Of a DNA stretch of 64,000 bases, positions 63,000 to 64,000 are shown piece by piece. The stretch is taken from NCBI RefSeq assembly GCF_910591885.1, contig NW_025963617.1:1-64000 (forward strand), in the 5' to 3' direction. Made by a program: the position numbers and the translations under genes. The DNA is from Bombus terrestris (lineage: Eukaryota; Arthropoda; Insecta; Hymenoptera; Apidae). Numbering within the stretch: the stretch's first letter is position 1; every line of letters starts with the position of its first letter. The notes under the pieces were generated by a model. That model saw only the letters and a program-made list of their open reading frames with translations. It made no database searches and was not told where the DNA came from.

Positions 63000-64000
63000 A
63001 GGACAACGTGGGACAACGTGGGACACCGTTGGACATCGTTGGACAACGTGGGACATCGTGGGACAACGTGGGACAACGTGGGACAACGTGGGACAACGTG
63101 GGACACCGTTGGACACCGTGGGACACCGTTGGACACCGTTGGACACCGTGGGACACCGTTGGACATCGTTGCACACCGTGGGACAACGTGGGACAACGTG
63201 GGACAACGTGGGAAACCATGGAACAACGTGGGACAACGTGGGACAACGTGGGACAACGTGGGACAACGTGGGACACCATTGGACATCGTTGGACACCGTT
63301 GGACACCGTGGGACAACGTGGGACAACGTGGGACAACGTGGGACAACGTGGGACAACGTAGGACAACGTGGGACACCGTTGGACATTGTTGGACATCGTT
63401 GGACATCGTGGGACACCGTTGGACATCGTTGGACATCGTTGGACACCGTTGGACATCGTTGGACACCGTGGGACAACGTGGGACAACGTGGGACAACGTG
63501 GGACACCGTTGGACACCGTTGGACATCGTTGGACATCGTTGGACATCGTGGGACACCGTTGGACATCGTTGGACACCGTTGGACATCGTTGGACACCGTG
63601 GGACAACGTGGGACAACGTGGGACAACGTGGGACAACGTGGGACACCGTTGGACATCGTTGGACATCGTTGGACACCGTTGGACATCGTTGGACATCGTT
63701 GGACATCGTTGGACATCGTTGGACACCGTTGGACACCGTTGGACATCGTTGGACACCGTTGGACATCGTTGGACACCGTTGGACATCGTTGGACATCGTT
63801 GGACATCGTGGGACACCGTTGGACATCGTTGGACATCGTTGGACACCGTTGGACATCGTTGGACATCGTTGGACATCGTTGGACACCGTTGGACACCGTT
63901 GGACATCGTTGGACACCGTGGGACAACGTGGGACAACGTGGGACAACGTGGGAAACCATGGAACAACGTGGGACAACGTGGGACAACGTGGGACAACGTG
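63000..64000. repeat. Terminal 1 kb: start of a further, rearranged repeat
   Basis: Two AGG units (63000, 63360) lie only 360 bp apart, and TGCACACCGT (63170), CCATGG (63210) and GGGACACCAT (63270) fall between them. After 63360 the sequence goes directly to B, TGGACATTGT (63380) and a C/D-rich stretch like the Domain III cassettes. It ends just after a CCATGG element at 63950, and the array continues beyond the window. Confidence 0.7.

Larger units (their letters stand above)
691..63369. repeat. AGGACAACGT/AGGACACCGT marker family (28 copies)
   Basis: A G-to-A or T-to-A change at unit position 1 occurs at 691, 2491, 3011, 3941, 4831, 5771, 7011, 7541, 12491, 12921, 13901, 14331, 18031, 19921, 20371, 24401, 24851, 28411, 30291, 34171, 37901, 40180, 43520, 47570, 52260, 58700, 63000 and 63360. 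The form with ACCGT occurs at 12921, 14331, 20371 and 24851 and is always followed directly by TGAACACCGT. Most other copies head the conserved order A, B, D, E (or TGGACAACTT), F. It is the best single landmark for the higher-order repeats. In reading-frame terms each creates a plus-strand TAG. Confidence 0.93.
1911..63969. repeat. CCATGG element: GGGAAACCAT then GGAACAACGT (~67 copies)
   Basis: This two-unit variant creates an NcoI palindrome at the unit junction and removes the CpG of its first unit. My hand count is about 67 copies. The first is 1911; then 8591, 9621, 11221, 11831, 11911, 12101, 12741, 13691, 14151, 15181, 16791, 17381, 17451, 17641, 17821 and 19271, and so on to 63950. 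One copy (1911) lies left of 8.4 kb. Usually three A units precede it and four or five follow. Related forms are GGGACACCGT before GGAACAACGT at 12281, and GGGACACCAT before it at 52050. The consistent core means that one ancestral variant was amplified, not that the change arose repeatedly. Confidence 0.9.
1..64000. repeat. 10-bp satellite array, 6,400 units, both ends open
   Basis: Every base belongs to a tandem array of a 10-bp unit with consensus [G/T]GGACA[A/C/T]CGT. Variation is concentrated at unit position 1 (G or T) and position 7 (A, C or T). The bulk consists of GGGACAACGT (A), GGGACACCGT (B), TGGACACCGT (C) and TGGACATCGT (D), with TGGACAACGT, GGGACATCGT and TGGGCATCGT as recurrent minor forms. 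The four main forms are 50-70% GC, and almost every unit carries one CpG at positions 8-9. No mobile element, unique spacer, poly-A tract, tRNA, rRNA or recognisable promoter or terminator interrupts it. The array starts in register at base 1 and is still repeating at base 64,000, so this is an internal slice of a longer locus. Satellite identity is seen directly; a eukaryotic heterochromatic location is inferred from length and higher-order structure. The species cannot be told. Confidence 0.97.

Noticed and set aside
30255..63986. An 11,243-codon minus-strand open frame and dozens of other long frames on both strands
   Set aside because: All six frames are open at once, the three frames of a strand give the same decapeptide cycle, and there is no start context, signal peptide, domain or codon-bias evidence. 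They are produced by a stop-poor 10-bp unit and are not genes.
1..64000. A CRISPR array
   Set aside because: There are no unique spacers and the period is 10 bp. Repeat and spacer of a CRISPR array would each be about 25-40 bp, with diverse spacers.
1..64000. Telomeric repeat
   Set aside because: The unit does not match TTAGGG, TTTAGGG, TTAGG or other known telomere motifs. Subtelomeric location remains possible but unsupported.
1..64000. Kangaroo-rat HS-beta satellite, also a 10-bp GC-rich unit
   Set aside because: From memory its unit is ACACAGCGGG. The rotated A unit here is ACAACGTGGG and differs at three positions. The resemblance is probably chance, and no member of this array matches it.
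1..64000. CENP-B box
   Set aside because: C/D blocks share the heptamer CGTTGGA with the CENP-B box, but the essential TTCG and the correctly spaced CGGG are missing. The rare TTCG occurrences (10,860, 36,760 and 57,309) do not complete it.
1..64000. Bacterial -35/-10 promoters, ribosome-binding sites or terminators
   Set aside because: TTGGACA-like strings recur in every C/D block at 10-bp spacing and lack TTGACA or TATAAT partners. No hairpin followed by a T-run exists, and nothing else suggests a bacterial genome.
1..64000. Repeat-containing surface protein gene (bacterial or protozoan) with decapeptide repeats
   Set aside because: There is no non-repeat N- or C-terminal domain anywhere in 64 kb, and stop-forming units are scattered without regard to frame. 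Substitutions also do not favour one frame.
1..64000. An assembly artefact made entirely by repeating one read
   Set aside because: Copies carry many private variants (for example 8471, 9071, 24171, 34741, 40310, 55150) and orderly nested offsets, which a simple artefact would not produce. Copy number may still be wrong and needs long-read support.

Overview
The whole window is one uninterrupted satellite (tandem-repeat) array. It holds 6,400 consecutive copies of a 10-bp unit with consensus [G/T]GGACA[A/C/T]CGT, and I see no gene, RNA gene, transposon, unique sequence or low-complexity interruption. Four unit types make up nearly everything: A = GGGACAACGT, B = GGGACACCGT, C = TGGACACCGT, D = TGGACATCGT. 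Minor types are E = TGGACAACGT, F = GGGACATCGT and G = TGGGCATCGT. The array runs off both ends, so the real locus exceeds 64 kb. The 10-bp register holds from base 1 to base 38,130, loses one base in a 9-bp unit at 38,131-38,139, and then holds again to base 64,000.

The scale and organisation suggest eukaryotic satellite DNA (centromeric, pericentromeric, subtelomeric or sex-chromosome heterochromatin). No flanking sequence identifies the taxon, and I do not recognise the unit as a named satellite.

Rare variant units act as a barcode and show nested higher-order repeats. Domain I (1 to about 8.4 kb) is built of modules of 520-1,800 bp that begin with AGGACAACGT; it almost lacks the 20-bp CCATGG element. 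Domain II (about 8.4-28.4 kb) holds three copies of a 3.8-4.0 kb higher-order repeat (8,531-12,490; 14,091-18,030; 24,621-28,410) plus shorter cassettes. Domain III (28.4-37.9 kb) is rich in C and D units and has duplications at offsets of 1,710 and 3,880 bp. Domain IV (37.9-63.0 kb) is a series of five larger repeats, about 4.0-6.4 kb each. The last 1 kb (63.0-64.0 kb) is a chimeric start of a further repeat. Related copies differ by whole 10-bp units and scattered substitutions, as expected from unequal crossing-over and gene conversion.

The very long open frames on both strands (up to 11,243 codons on the minus strand, 30,255-63,986) are by-products of a 10-bp unit with few stop-forming triplets, and I annotate none as a gene. 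The properties most worth following up are G-quadruplex potential confined to one strand and to A/B blocks, a CpG in nearly every unit, a simple grammar linking neighbouring units, and the nested, mosaic higher-order repeats.
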